Part shown: piece by piece, positions 30,508 to 39,544 of the stretch | Layout of the letters: each line of letters begins with the position of its first letter | How positions within the stretch are numbered: the first letter of the stretch is position 1 | NCBI GenBank assembly: GCA_002331385.1 | Contig: DCYB01000001.1 | Coordinates: forward strand, 186,001 to 250,000 | Direction of reading: 5' to 3' | Length of the DNA: 64,000 nt | Source of the DNA: Comamonadaceae bacterium UBA2121 | GTDB taxonomy: Bacteria > Pseudomonadota > Gammaproteobacteria > Burkholderiales > Burkholderiaceae_C | Notes under the pieces: generated by a model | What the model was told of the DNA's origin: nothing | What the model saw: only the letters and a program-made list of their open reading frames with translations | Databases searched by the model: none | Program-made: the position numbers and the translations under genes

Positions 30508-31611
30508 ATGAAAAAAATAGCGGTCATTATTGGTACCCGGCCAGAGGCCATCAAGATGGCACCGCTTGTCAAGGCTTTGCGAAAATCCACAACTTTGGAA
30601 CCGGTGGTTATCGCCACTGCACAACACCGCGAAATGCTGGATCAGGTGTTGCAGATTTTTGATATTACGCCAGATTATGATCTGGATTTGATGCGCCCCA
30701 ATCAGACGCTTGCGTCACTGACTTCGCGCCTCATTACCGCACTTGACGAGTGCGTGCAGAAAATCCAACCTGCTGCCATTCTGGTGCAAGGCGACACCAC
30801 CAGTGTATTGGCCGCATCCCTGGTGTCGTTTTACCACCGGATTCCGGTAGGTCACGTGGAAGCAGGACTGCGAACCCACGACATGCAAAATCCATTTCCC
30901 GAGGAAATGAATCGCGTCGTAACTGGTCGCCTTGCCCGTTGGCACTTTACCCCAACATCTTCTTCGAGCAAAAATCTGCTTGAAGAAGGTGTTTCCGACA
31001 ATGCAATTTATATGACTGGCAACACAGTCATTGATGCACTTTTTGATGCGCGCCAACATAAAGACAAAGTTCCTCTGAAAATCTCAGACCAAAGAACGCT
31101 CATGTTGGTCACGACCCACCGGCGTGAGAATTTTGGTGCTCCCCTGCACAGCATTTGCGATGCGGTCGTTGAGTTGCTGAATAATAATCCACAACTCGAG
31201 GTATTATTTCCGGTTCACCCCAATCCCAATGTTTCCCATGTCGTGCGAAGCAAGCTGGAAAATCATCCCAGGGCCACCCTGTGTGCACCTTTGGACTATC
31301 TCTCTTTCATTGCCGCAATGGAGGCCGCCCATATCGTCCTCAGCGACTCCGGAGGCGTGCAGGAAGAAGCACCCGCACTTGGCAAGCCAGTACTCGTGAT
31401 GCGTGAAGAGACCGAGCGTCCCGAGGCAGTTGATTTTGGCGTGGCTGAACTGGTCGGCACCGACAAGCGGAAAATCATTTCCCGGGTGCAAAGCCTTTTG
31501 AATGATACTTCCGCCTATGCGGCCATGGCCAGAGGCGCGTCTCCCTATGGGGATGGTCATGCATCCCGCCGTATTGTCGAAATTTTGGAAGCAAGTTTGA
31601 ACGAAGGATAA
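30508..31611 (+). CDS. wecB: UDP-N-acetylglucosamine 2-epimerase (non-hydrolysing)
   Basis: A 367-residue GT-B-like epimerase making UDP-ManNAc from UDP-GlcNAc. Characteristic stretches: AVIIGTRPEAIKMAPLVKAL, VQGDTTSVLAASL, GHVEAGLRTHD, NPFPEEMNRV, TTHRRENFG, LSDSGGVQEEAPALGKPVLV and REETERPEAV. ATG 30508 has AAAGGG eight bases upstream. Base composition is lower in GC than the core genes. It is first in the island and supplies a precursor for the glycan; no ManNAc-uronic acid dehydrogenase follows, so ManNAc or a product made elsewhere is expected. Confidence 0.95.
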   Translation: MKKIAVIIGTRPEAIKMAPLVKALRKSTTLEPVVIATAQHREMLDQVLQIFDITPDYDLDLMRPNQTLASLTSRLITALDECVQKIQPAAILVQGDTTSVLAASLVSFYHRIPVGHVEAGLRTHDMQNPFPEEMNRVVTGRLARWHFTPTSSSSKNLLEEGVSDNAIYMTGNTVIDALFDARQHKDKVPLKISDQRTLMLVTTHRRENFGAPLHSICDAVVELLNNNPQLEVLFPVHPNPNVSHVVRSKLENHPRATLCAPLDYLSFIAAMEAAHIVLSDSGGVQEEAPALGKPVLVMREETERPEAVDFGVAELVGTDKRKIISRVQSLLNDTSAYAAMARGASPYGDGHASRRIVEILEASLNEG

Positions 31612-31650
31612 AATGCGCATATACGACACAAAGCGCAACCATCACTCCCA

Positions 31651-32862
31651 ATGAGTTCATTGCAAAAGCGCCCCATTAATAAGGTGATACAACGCTCCAG
31701 GCGAAGCCTGATTTATTTTTCTTCTGTTCCATTTGACAGTTATGCCCAACGACCACATTTCATGGTCGAGGCATTTTCACAATCAGGTTTCGACGCGATA
31801 CTTTGGGTGGACCCCTATCCGACTCGGCTCCCCAAATTTTCGGATATACAACGCTTCTGGCAAAAGAAGTCCCCTGTCATCAATGACTCTGTTGCGCATA
31901 TAGAGTTGCTCAAACCGTCGGCCGTACCTATTGAGCCCCTGCCAATGAGTTCCGTCATCAATCACGCATTTCTGTGGCGTCACACACGGGAGCGACTTCA
32001 GCGCTTTGCTGCAGCGGCGGAGCATTGCGTCATCGGCGTTGGGCGGCCCAGCCAACTGGCTGAATGGGCGCTGGAGCGGCTCCCGCACACCCATTCCTTC
32101 ATTGATGTGCTGGACAACTTTCCGGAGTTTTACAGCGGTGTTTCCCGCCTCGCCATGCAGCGTCGCATGACCGCGATCTGCGCGCGTGTGGATGATGTCT
32201 ATTGCTCGTCCACGGCACTCAAAAAGTACATCCAACCGTTGCGCCCGGATGCGCTCACCGTTTTGAACGGCTATTTCTCCTCCGAAATACCAGAACCTTC
32301 GCCGTATTCGAAGCGCAAATATATTGGCTATGTCGGTAGCATTGCCAAATGGTTCGATTGGCCATTGGTCATTTCCATCGCCAAAGCTTTGCCCAATAAT
32401 ACCATCCGCCTCATCGGCCCCGAGTTCATCCCCCGCCCCAGCGGTTTGCCGCGCAATATTGAATTCATTGGGGAAGTTCCACATACACAAGTTGCAGAAT
32501 TCATACAAGAATTCATCGTGGGCCTGATTCCATTTCGCATCGACAAACTGACGGCAGCCGTGGACCCCATCAAATATTATGAATACCGTTGTTTCGGTAT
32601 TCCTGTTTGGTCCACCAATTTTGGCGAAATGCAATATCGTGAAGATTCCAATAGTGTCATGCACATCGACAGCAATACTGACTGGAACGCATTATTAAAC
32701 ACCACACTCAGTTCACCGGCGCCCGTCACAGATCTCGAAAATTTCAAAAATGAGATTTCCTGGAATAATCGATTCAAACCTGTCATCGAGCGTTCACTGA
32801 GGCCGTCTAACAGATTGAATAACTCAACCAGCGCCCTCGAACCTGATAGGGACAGTTTATGA
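31651..32862 (+). CDS. GT4-like glycosyltransferase
   Basis: A 403-residue GT-B-type protein. The N-terminal half contains SLIYFSSVPFDSYAQRPHFM and the C-terminal half KYIGYVGSIAKWFDWPLVIS, VGLIPFRIDKLTAAVDPIKY and YEYRCFGIPV, the nucleotide-sugar site region. The same pattern occurs in the middle domain of the 1029-residue protein downstream, so the two are related. Donor and acceptor are unknown. It follows wecB by 39 bases and its stop overlaps the wzm start as ATGA, placing it in the export operon. GC content is relatively low. Confidence 0.85.
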   Translation: MSSLQKRPINKVIQRSRRSLIYFSSVPFDSYAQRPHFMVEAFSQSGFDAILWVDPYPTRLPKFSDIQRFWQKKSPVINDSVAHIELLKPSAVPIEPLPMSSVINHAFLWRHTRERLQRFAAAAEHCVIGVGRPSQLAEWALERLPHTHSFIDVLDNFPEFYSGVSRLAMQRRMTAICARVDDVYCSSTALKKYIQPLRPDALTVLNGYFSSEIPEPSPYSKRKYIGYVGSIAKWFDWPLVISIAKALPNNTIRLIGPEFIPRPSGLPRNIEFIGEVPHTQVAEFIQEFIVGLIPFRIDKLTAAVDPIKYYEYRCFGIPVWSTNFGEMQYREDSNSVMHIDSNTDWNALLNTTLSSPAPVTDLENFKNEISWNNRFKPVIERSLRPSNRLNNSTSALEPDRDSL

Positions 32863-33707
32863 GTCGCGCAAAGATATTGGTCAATGGCTCAGAATCCAGA
32901 GAGCATGCACGCCCCGGGCGCATCCTGACAGACCTCTGGAATCACCGCAGCCTCTTGGCGCAGCTCATTCAACGGGATATTGCCGGCCGTTATCGCGGCT
33001 CCATTTTTGGTGGTGTATGGGCTTTCCTGAACCCACTGCTCATGCTGTCCCTCTACACCATGGTGTTCGGGGTATTTTTGCAAGCAAAATGGGGTGGTGC
33101 CACCAATAGCGCTCAATTCTCCCTTGTCCTTTTTGCCGGATTGATTGTTTTCAATTTTTTCTCGGAATGCATTAACCGCGCACCGGGCTTGATTACTTCG
33201 AATACCAATCTGGTGAAAAAGGTTGCATTTCCATTGCAGATCCTCCCCTGGATGTGCATGGGCACTGCTTTTTTCCATGCGGTCATCAGCCTGATGGTCT
33301 GGGTGTTTTTTGCCGCACTCATTTATCACCAGGTACATTGGACGGTCGTGTTTTTCCCGCTGGTCCTGGTGCCGCTCGTTTTCATGGTGCTGGGCACGTG
33401 CTGGCTGATCAGTTCCCTGGGGGTCTATATCCGCGACATTGGCCAATTCATCGGCGTGTTGACCTCGTTCATCATGTTCATGAGCCCGATCTTTTACCCG
33501 ATCGACACCTTGCCGGAGCCGTTCAGATCGGTGCTGAACATCAACCCACTGACCTTCATCATCCAGGAGGTGAGGGCCATCCTGATAGACGGAGCCCTGC
33601 CCGACTTCGCGCGCCTGGCCGTGCATACATTGGCCAGTTTTGTCTTTGCCTGGTTGGCCTTCGTCTGGTTCCAGCGCGCACGTGAAGGGTTTGCCGATGT
33701 GCTCTGA
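32859..33707 (+). CDS. wzm: ABC-2 polysaccharide export permease (Wzm)
   Basis: A 282-residue inner-membrane permease with six predicted helices. It starts with an amphipathic N-terminal segment (LLAQLIQRDIAGRYRGSIFG) typical of Wzm/KpsM proteins, and VWAFLNPLLMLSLYTMVFG is the first helix. The family pairs with a Wzt ATPase to flip complete undecaprenyl-linked polysaccharide to the periplasm. The ATG overlaps the preceding stop, and its 3' end overlaps wzt by 11 bases. Confidence 0.92.
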   Translation: MSRAKILVNGSESREHARPGRILTDLWNHRSLLAQLIQRDIAGRYRGSIFGGVWAFLNPLLMLSLYTMVFGVFLQAKWGGATNSAQFSLVLFAGLIVFNFFSECINRAPGLITSNTNLVKKVAFPLQILPWMCMGTAFFHAVISLMVWVFFAALIYHQVHWTVVFFPLVLVPLVFMVLGTCWLISSLGVYIRDIGQFIGVLTSFIMFMSPIFYPIDTLPEPFRSVLNINPLTFIIQEVRAILIDGALPDFARLAVHTLASFVFAWLAFVWFQRAREGFADVL

Positions 33708-35061
33708 TGTGACGAATGCCCCCTCACCATCTGCGCAATCCGATGTCGTCATCCGTACCAAGGGCTTGTCCAAGCGCTTTTCGATCTACCACTCTCCGCT
33801 GGAGCGACTCAAGCACGTCGTGATGCCTTCACGCACGCGGGGCTTCGACGAGTTCCCGGCTTTGACGGACATTGATCTAACCATCCGGCGTGGCGAAACC
33901 TGTGCCATCGTGGGGCGCAATGGGTCTGGCAAATCGACGTTGCTGCAAATCCTGTGCGGGACTTTGCGGGCGACAGAAGGCGTGATCGAAGTGAACGGGC
34001 GCATTGCCGCACTTCTGGAGTTGGGAGCCGGCTTCAACACCGAGTTCACAGGTCGCGAAAATGTCTATATGAACGGCGCGGTGCTGGGGCTCACACGCGC
34101 CCAAATTGACGAGCGATTTGCGGCCATCGAGGCATTCGCGGAGATCGGCGACTTCATGGATCAACCCGTGAAGACGTATTCCAGCGGCATGTATGTGCGG
34201 CTTGCGTTCTCGGTGGCCATTCATGTGGACCCGCAGATACTCATCGTGGATGAAGCGCTGGCCGTAGGCGATTCGCGCTTTCAGGCGAAATGCCTCAACC
34301 GGATCAAGGCCATGCAGGCCGAGGGCGTGACCATCCTATTCGTGTCACACGATGTCGGTGCCGTTCGCTCGTTGTGCGAGCGCGCTCTTTGGCTCGACAA
34401 GGGACGCGTTCGCATGCTCGGTGATGCATTTTCGGTCACGGCGCAATACAACCAGTACCTGTTCGAGTCGGACGATGATGGCGCGCCGGTCCCGGCGATC
34501 GCGCCTGACGTCGCCCATACCGCGCCCGCCGAATCGCCGCAGGCCAGCGACGCCTCGACCGACGCGCAGACCGCCATGCGCAAACTGCAGCCGATCAACC
34601 ATTGGGGCAGTCACGTAGGCTCCATACTCGACGCAGGCATTTTCAACGCGCGCGGCGAGCGTACGTCCGTCTTTGACGTGGGCCAACCCATGATCGTGCG
34701 CGTACGGTTCGCGCCACCTGCACATGCAAATCGCAGTGCAATGAGTGTCGCGTTCTCACTCAAGGATCTGCGCGGCACGGACTTGCTGGTGTCCACTACC
34801 TGGGACCAGGACAAGACAGGCATGGACCCCTATGCTGCGGTGCTCTCCACCGAATTCCGATTGACCAACCATCTCAATGCAGGCGATTACCTTCTGGCGG
34901 TTGCGCTGGAGGATCGCAGCGGCGTGCTGCCGCAGTATTACGAATACATTGAAGGTGCACACTATTTTTCTTCGCTGACGGACCGCAAGCTCTACGGGGC
35001 GTTCATCGCACAGGTCGAGCAGTCCACGAAGACGATTCCAGAAGAAGTGCACAAGCCATAG
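33697..35061 (+). CDS. wzt: ABC polysaccharide export ATPase with C-terminal binding domain (Wzt)
   Basis: A 454-residue protein. Residues ~17-260 form the ATPase: Walker A VGRNGSGKST (about 72-81), signature YSSGMYVRLAFSV, Walker B ILIVDEALAVGD and the switch FVSHDVGAVR. A ~40-residue acidic/Ala-Pro linker follows. Residues ~290-445 then look like the Wzt C-terminal beta-sandwich, which in E. coli O8/O9a binds the chemically capped end of the O antigen. ATG 33697 overlaps the permease stop by 11 bases; a start at 33640 would overlap far more. Its presence implies a finished, terminally marked chain is exported. Confidence 0.92.
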   Translation: MCSDVTNAPSPSAQSDVVIRTKGLSKRFSIYHSPLERLKHVVMPSRTRGFDEFPALTDIDLTIRRGETCAIVGRNGSGKSTLLQILCGTLRATEGVIEVNGRIAALLELGAGFNTEFTGRENVYMNGAVLGLTRAQIDERFAAIEAFAEIGDFMDQPVKTYSSGMYVRLAFSVAIHVDPQILIVDEALAVGDSRFQAKCLNRIKAMQAEGVTILFVSHDVGAVRSLCERALWLDKGRVRMLGDAFSVTAQYNQYLFESDDDGAPVPAIAPDVAHTAPAESPQASDASTDAQTAMRKLQPINHWGSHVGSILDAGIFNARGERTSVFDVGQPMIVRVRFAPPAHANRSAMSVAFSLKDLRGTDLLVSTTWDQDKTGMDPYAAVLSTEFRLTNHLNAGDYLLAVALEDRSGVLPQYYEYIEGAHYFSSLTDRKLYGAFIAQVEQSTKTIPEEVHKP

Positions 35062-35065
35062 CGTT

Positions 35066-38000
35066 ATGAACCAATCTGACGAGATCAATAGCAACCGCTA
35101 TTGGGACCAGCGATTCGAAACCGACTGGAATGCCAACCATGGGCCTGAACAAAGCCGGTTTTTTGCCCAGATCGCCATCAACGCCATGCCCCAGTGGCTG
35201 GTACATGAAATCCGCGCTGGCGGCTTGAGCGTCTGTGACTGGGGTTGCGCAGAAGGTGCTGGCACCGATGCGATTGCCAACGGCCTGATCTGGGACGTGA
35301 CAGGAATCGACTTCTCTGCGCCCGCGATTGCACAAGCGCGTGAACGCTATCCTCATTCGCGGTACGAGCATGAAAACCTGCTGGAATCGCCCGACAGGCC
35401 CCCGTTCGACGTGCTGTTTTCATCCAATACGCTGGAGCACTTTGATCGGCCCTGGGAGGTTTTCGCGAAGATTGCGCGCTATGCGCGCACTTACCTCATC
35501 CTGCTGCTTCCCTTCCAGGAATTCGAGCGCCATGCGGAGCATGAAGTCACCTTTGATTTTCCCAACGTACGCATGGCGCCACTGCCCGACTGGACCCTCA
35601 TCCACGACAGCGTGATCGACACGGCGACGCTCCAACCCAGTTACTGGCCAGGCAAACAAATCCTGTTGGTGTACGCGCGCAACTCGCACCTGGCCACCAC
35701 CAGTTTTGCCTTGCGTGATGCGCAGGTTGGAAGCACGGCATACCGGGAGACCATCCAGCGCCAGGAGCAAGCGCTGGAGGAAGGCGCCAGGGAACGCGTA
35801 CAGCTTGAACTGGGGCATGCACGCGCCGTCAACGAATGGGAGCAGCGGCTGGCGCAGGCGCAGGCGCAACGGGAGGCCGTCGAGCGCCAAATGGCCGAGG
35901 AGCAAGCCCGTCATCAGGCGCAGTTGAATGAGATCGCCCTCCTGCAGACTGCTGCGGCGCAATCGAGTGAGCGCATCCGCTTCCTGGAGTATCGCGAAAA
36001 AGCGCTGATCCATGAAGTCAACACCGTGCTCGCCACAACAAGCTGGCGCATCACGGCGCCGCTGCGCGCAGTCCGGGGCGCACCCGCATGGATCCGGCGT
36101 CGTCTGCGAGACGTAGAACACGCCTACTCACGGGGTGGGATGAAGGCGGTCATCAGGAAGTCGCTCGGGTACTTTCCCAAGCGCTTACGGACTCCTGCTG
36201 CATCGCCAGCTGCTTCTTCAACTGTTGCTGGCGTTGGAGGAAATGCGCAGCTAACGCCAATCGCACCGCATCCTGATCCGCTACTGGTCCGCAGCAAACC
36301 TGACGTCTACATCTTCAGCATCATCGACTGGCATTTCCGTATCCAGCGCCCCCAGCATCTTGCGCGCGAATTGGCGCGGGCCGGGCATCGCGTGTATTTC
36401 TTCACCAATCATTTCAAGGACGCACCAACTCCGGGTTTCACCACGGAACGGCTCGATGAAGCCCTTCCGCTGTATCAGGTGACCCTGGATGTTGCGGGCG
36501 CCCCCGCCATTTATTTCGCACCTCCCACGGATGCCGCCATTGAGCAGATCGCGCAGGGCATCCGAATGATGCGCGCCTGGAGTGGATCGACCAATCACTG
36601 GTCGATCGTGCAGCATGCATACTGGTTTCCTGCGGCGCTCAACCTGCAATCGGCATGCCTTGCCTACGATTGCATGGATCATCATGAAGGCTTCGGCAAT
36701 GTCCCAACGCCCTTGTTGACGCTGGAAGAGCAACTCATGCGACGCGCCGACATGCTGATTGCCACCTCGGGCTGGCTCGCAGAACATGCCGCCAAGTACA
36801 ACTCCAACGTACGCATCGTCCGGAATGCCGGTCAGTACGATGATTTCTGCCACACTCCTGCTGAACGCTATGTGGATCCCCAAGGGCGCAAGATCATTGG
36901 TTACTACGGTGCCATCGCCGAATGGTTCGACGTAGATCTCATTGAGAAGACAGCCCTGGCGTTCCCCGATTGCCTGGTGCTGCTGGTGGGAGCAGATACC
37001 GCTGGCGTCGCGGACCGCTTGCGCGCGTTACCCAACGTCGTCATGACGGGTGAAGTACCTTATGCGCGCCTACCCTACTATCTTTACGCCTTTGATGTCT
37101 GCCTGCTGCCCTTCAAGGTCATGGAGCTGACCCTCGCCACCAACCCGGTCAAGGTGTATGAATATCTTGGTGCGGGCCGCAGCGTGGTGTCCGTGGACTT
37201 GCCAGAGATGTCGCAGTTTGAAAATCTCGTTCGCGTCGCCGCGGACCACGATGGTTTTCTCCAGCAAGTGCGTATCGCTTTGGATGTTCCGCCGGATGCG
37301 GCGGAAATCGCGCGGCGCAAAGCTTTTGCCGCCGGCCAGACCTGGAGCCATCGCGCGCACGCTCTGCAAGAAGCCGTGCTCTCCCTGCCTAAACCCCGCG
37401 TCAGCGCGATTGTGCTCACCTACAACAATCTGGATCTGACCAAGGCTTGCCTCGACAGTCTTGAGGCGCACAGTGACGACGTGGATCTCGAGATCGTCGT
37501 GGTGGACAACAACTCTTCGGATGGAACACCCGCGTTCCTTCAGGCCTGGGCGGCGTCACGCGAACATGTGCAACTCATCCTGAATGAGGACAATCGCGGC
37601 TTTGCAGCGGGCAACAATCAGGGGCTTGCCGCGGCAACGGGGGATTACCTCGTCATCCAGAACAACGACACAGTGGTCACGCCGGGATGGGCGCTGCGTC
37701 TCGTGCATCATCTGCGCAATGAGCCCGGAATCGGCATCATCGGCCCCGTCACGAACAACATCGGTAACGAGGCTCGCGTGGCGATTGCATACCCCTCTTT
37801 GGCCCACATGCCCCGCGAAGCTGCCGCCATCACGGAACGCCATCTTGGCAAGTGGTTTGAATTGCAGACCGTTGCCTTCTTCTGTGCCATGCTGCCCCGC
37901 AGCACGTACGAGCGTTGCGGGCCACTAAGCGAAGAGTACGGAATCGGTTTTTTCGAGGACGATGACTACTGTCGTATGGTCGAAGCCGCTGGCCTCAAGG

Positions 38001-38155
38001 TGGTCTGCGCAGAAGACGTCTTTGTGCACCACCACCTTTCCGCATCATTCAACAAACTCGGCGACGAGCGCAAACGCGCCTTGATGGAGAAGAACCGCGC
38101 CATCTACGAATCCAAGTGGGGTCCCTGGACTCCGCATGAATACCGGAAACACTGA
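35066..38155 (+). CDS. Four-module protein: methyltransferase, coiled coil, GT4-like, GT2 glycosyltransferase
   Basis: 1029 residues. Residues ~54-205: class I SAM methyltransferase with SVCDWGCAEGAGTDA (motif I), TGIDFSAPAIAQA and FSSNTLEHFDRPWEV. Residues ~222-318: charged Glu/Gln/Arg heptad-rich coiled coil (EEGARERVQLELGHARAVNE, QREAVERQMAEEQARHQ), ending in TTSWRITAPLRAV, a motif I know from O-antigen glycosyltransferases. Residues ~376-400: Ala/Ser linker. Residues ~413-770: GT4-like, with QRPQHLARELARAGHRV, IGYYGAIAEWFDVDLI and NPVKVYEYLGAGR. Residues ~777-1025: GT2 with IVLTYNNLDLTKACLDSLE, VVVDNNSSDGTP, NND (866-868) and FFEDDD (963-967). It starts 4 bases after wzt. Methylation plus a coiled-coil ruler recalls WbdD in ABC-dependent O-antigen systems; here they are in the same chain as the transferases. 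That functional link is inference. Confidence 0.85.
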   Translation: MNQSDEINSNRYWDQRFETDWNANHGPEQSRFFAQIAINAMPQWLVHEIRAGGLSVCDWGCAEGAGTDAIANGLIWDVTGIDFSAPAIAQARERYPHSRYEHENLLESPDRPPFDVLFSSNTLEHFDRPWEVFAKIARYARTYLILLLPFQEFERHAEHEVTFDFPNVRMAPLPDWTLIHDSVIDTATLQPSYWPGKQILLVYARNSHLATTSFALRDAQVGSTAYRETIQRQEQALEEGARERVQLELGHARAVNEWEQRLAQAQAQREAVERQMAEEQARHQAQLNEIALLQTAAAQSSERIRFLEYREKALIHEVNTVLATTSWRITAPLRAVRGAPAWIRRRLRDVEHAYSRGGMKAVIRKSLGYFPKRLRTPAASPAASSTVAGVGGNAQLTPIAPHPDPLLVRSKPDVYIFSIIDWHFRIQRPQHLARELARAGHRVYFFTNHFKDAPTPGFTTERLDEALPLYQVTLDVAGAPAIYFAPPTDAAIEQIAQGIRMMRAWSGSTNHWSIVQHAYWFPAALNLQSACLAYDCMDHHEGFGNVPTPLLTLEEQLMRRADMLIATSGWLAEHAAKYNSNVRIVRNAGQYDDFCHTPAERYVDPQGRKIIGYYGAIAEWFDVDLIEKTALAFPDCLVLLVGADTAGVADRLRALPNVVMTGEVPYARLPYYLYAFDVCLLPFKVMELTLATNPVKVYEYLGAGRSVVSVDLPEMSQFENLVRVAADHDGFLQQVRIALDVPPDAAEIARRKAFAAGQTWSHRAHALQEAVLSLPKPRVSAIVLTYNNLDLTKACLDSLEAHSDDVDLEIVVVDNNSSDGTPAFLQAWAASREHVQLILNEDNRGFAAGNNQGLAAATGDYLVIQNNDTVVTPGWALRLVHHLRNEPGIGIIGPVTNNIGNEARVAIAYPSLAHMPREAAAITERHLGKWFELQTVAFFCAMLPRSTYERCGPLSEEYGIGFFEDDDYCRMVEAAGLKVVCAEDVFVHHHLSASFNKLGDERKRALMEKNRAIYESKWGPWTPHEYRKH

Positions 38156-38164
38156 TTCGCCATT

Positions 38165-38199
38165 TTCCTCCCCGGCGGCACCACAGCCCGGGCGAGGAA
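38165..38199 (+). terminator. Strong hairpin after the polysaccharide operon
   Basis: An 11-bp stem with one bulge (TTCCTC-CCCGG / CCGGG-C-GAGGAA) begins ten bases after the stop of the 1029-residue gene. No T-run follows, so it may protect the 3' end of the mRNA or end transcription only weakly. Confidence 0.4.
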
Positions 38200-38347
38200 G
38201 CGCCTCACAGTCAAACGCGCACGCAACCTACATCCGCAGGCCACACGGGACCTGACGATAGATGGTATTTGGTGGTTGCCGTCCCAGCAAGCGTTATTGG
38301 GATAGGCCACCGCTCAAGCGCACGGAGTCTCCGCGAAAGGTGCCATC

Positions 38348-38635
38348 ATGATCCAGTCCGACAATCCACAATTTGAATTCGAAGCCCGCATCGCATTGCA
38401 CGATGCGGTACTTGCCCAACTGGTGGCGCGCATGCTGCACACATCTGGGGACGAAAAAACTGGTTTGCATGCATTCGAAGAAGCCTTGGTCGGATTCATG
38501 GCGACCCGCGGCAGAACGGACAAGCTCGATTTTTCACTGGATCAAGCCGTCTGGACACGCGAGCAACATGAATATGGCAAACAGATCGCACACGAGTTTG
38601 CCCGTACGGTAGAAGGTTATCTGCAGCAACCGTGA
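38348..38635 (+). CDS. Hypothetical 95-residue protein
   Basis: Not recognised as a known family. It is an acidic, soluble protein predicted to be helical, with FEARIALHDAVLAQLVARML and HEYGKQIAHEFARTVEGYL. It has no signal peptide, membrane segment or cysteine. AAAGG about eight bases before ATG 38348 supports translation. It stands alone between the polysaccharide island and the convergent tcdA gene, with a 48-base gap to the latter's stop. A second reading frame inside it lacks a ribosome-binding site. Confidence 0.55.
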   Translation: MIQSDNPQFEFEARIALHDAVLAQLVARMLHTSGDEKTGLHAFEEALVGFMATRGRTDKLDFSLDQAVWTREQHEYGKQIAHEFARTVEGYLQQP

Positions 38636-38682
38636 GGTGCTAGCCGGGCCCGAGACTTTCTCTGCATCCTCCGGCCCGCTGG

Positions 38683-39510
38683 CTATCGGCCTGCCAGGCG
38701 GTCAAGCACAATGCCCGCCGCACACAGCCCGAAGGTGGAGGTCACCGTGACCACCGAGCCGTAGCCCGCGCAATTGAGCGTGCCGTCACCGCCCGCCGCT
38801 CCCACACTGCAAGAGGCATGCGGGGCGGCCACAGCCTCCTTGCTGAACACGCATGTGATGCCGATTTTCCTTCCTTCTCTTGCAGCGCCGTGAAATTTGC
38901 GTAATCGATAGCGCAATTGGGCGAGCAAGGGGTCGTGCGTGGTTTGGGACAGATCGGCGACATCCACCAGATGCGCATGGCGTTTGCCACCGGCAGCGCC
39001 GATGCTGACGAACATAGTCTTCGTCTTGAGCGCCCAAGCCGCCATGGCCGTCTTGGCGCGGATCTGGTCGCAGGCGTCGATGACGGCGTCCACGCGGTGC
39101 GGCAACAAGGTGGGCCAGTTGTCCTCATCGACAAACTCGTCCACGCAATGCACCTGACAGTAAGGATTGATTTGCGCGATGCGCGCGCGCATGGCCTCGA
39201 TCTTGGCTTGACCCACGGTATCAGTGAGCGCGTGAATCTGCCGGTTGATGTTGGACTCGGCCACATGGTCGAGATCGATCAGCGTGAGCGCACCGACCCC
39301 ACTGCGCGCCAGCGACTCGGCCGTCCACGAGCCCACGCCGCCGATGCCGACCACGGCCACATGCGCCGCACGAATGCGCGCCGCGCCGTCGACGCCGTAC
39401 AAGCGCGCAAGACCACCGAAGCGGCGTTCGATGTCGGCCGCTTTGTTCGATTCAAAGGGGGAAGTGGCAGCCGCCCTGGGCGCAGGCTGCGGGGTGTCAC
39501 TGGATGCCAT
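38683..39510 (-). CDS. tcdA: tRNA threonylcarbamoyladenosine dehydratase TcdA (ThiF/E1-like)
   Basis: A 275-residue E1-like enzyme that cyclises t6A37 to ct6A in tRNA. Features: RRFGGLARLYGVDGAARI at the start, nucleotide-binding VVGIGGVGSWTAESLARSGVG, LIDLDHVAESNINRQIHAL, DACDQIRAKTAM and the C-terminal cysteine-bearing GAAGGDGTLNCAGYGS. It lies 34 bases downstream of cpoB on the same strand, so it is probably the last gene of the tolB-pal-cpoB transcript. A ~28-residue Ala/Pro-rich N-terminal extension precedes the fold. Confidence 0.92.
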   Translation of the reverse strand: MASSDTPQPAPRAAATSPFESNKAADIERRFGGLARLYGVDGAARIRAAHVAVVGIGGVGSWTAESLARSGVGALTLIDLDHVAESNINRQIHALTDTVGQAKIEAMRARIAQINPYCQVHCVDEFVDEDNWPTLLPHRVDAVIDACDQIRAKTAMAAWALKTKTMFVSIGAAGGKRHAHLVDVADLSQTTHDPLLAQLRYRLRKFHGAAREGRKIGITCVFSKEAVAAPHASCSVGAAGGDGTLNCAGYGSVVTVTSTFGLCAAGIVLDRLAGR

Positions 39511-39544
39511 CCGGCCTCAAACCATGCGGAACTGGAAAGCCCGA

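Noticed and set aside
38373..38612. Second reading frame inside the 95-residue hypothetical gene
   Set aside because: It lacks a ribosome-binding site and is Arg/Cys/Trp-rich like a frame shadow; the 38348 frame has AAAGG before its ATG.
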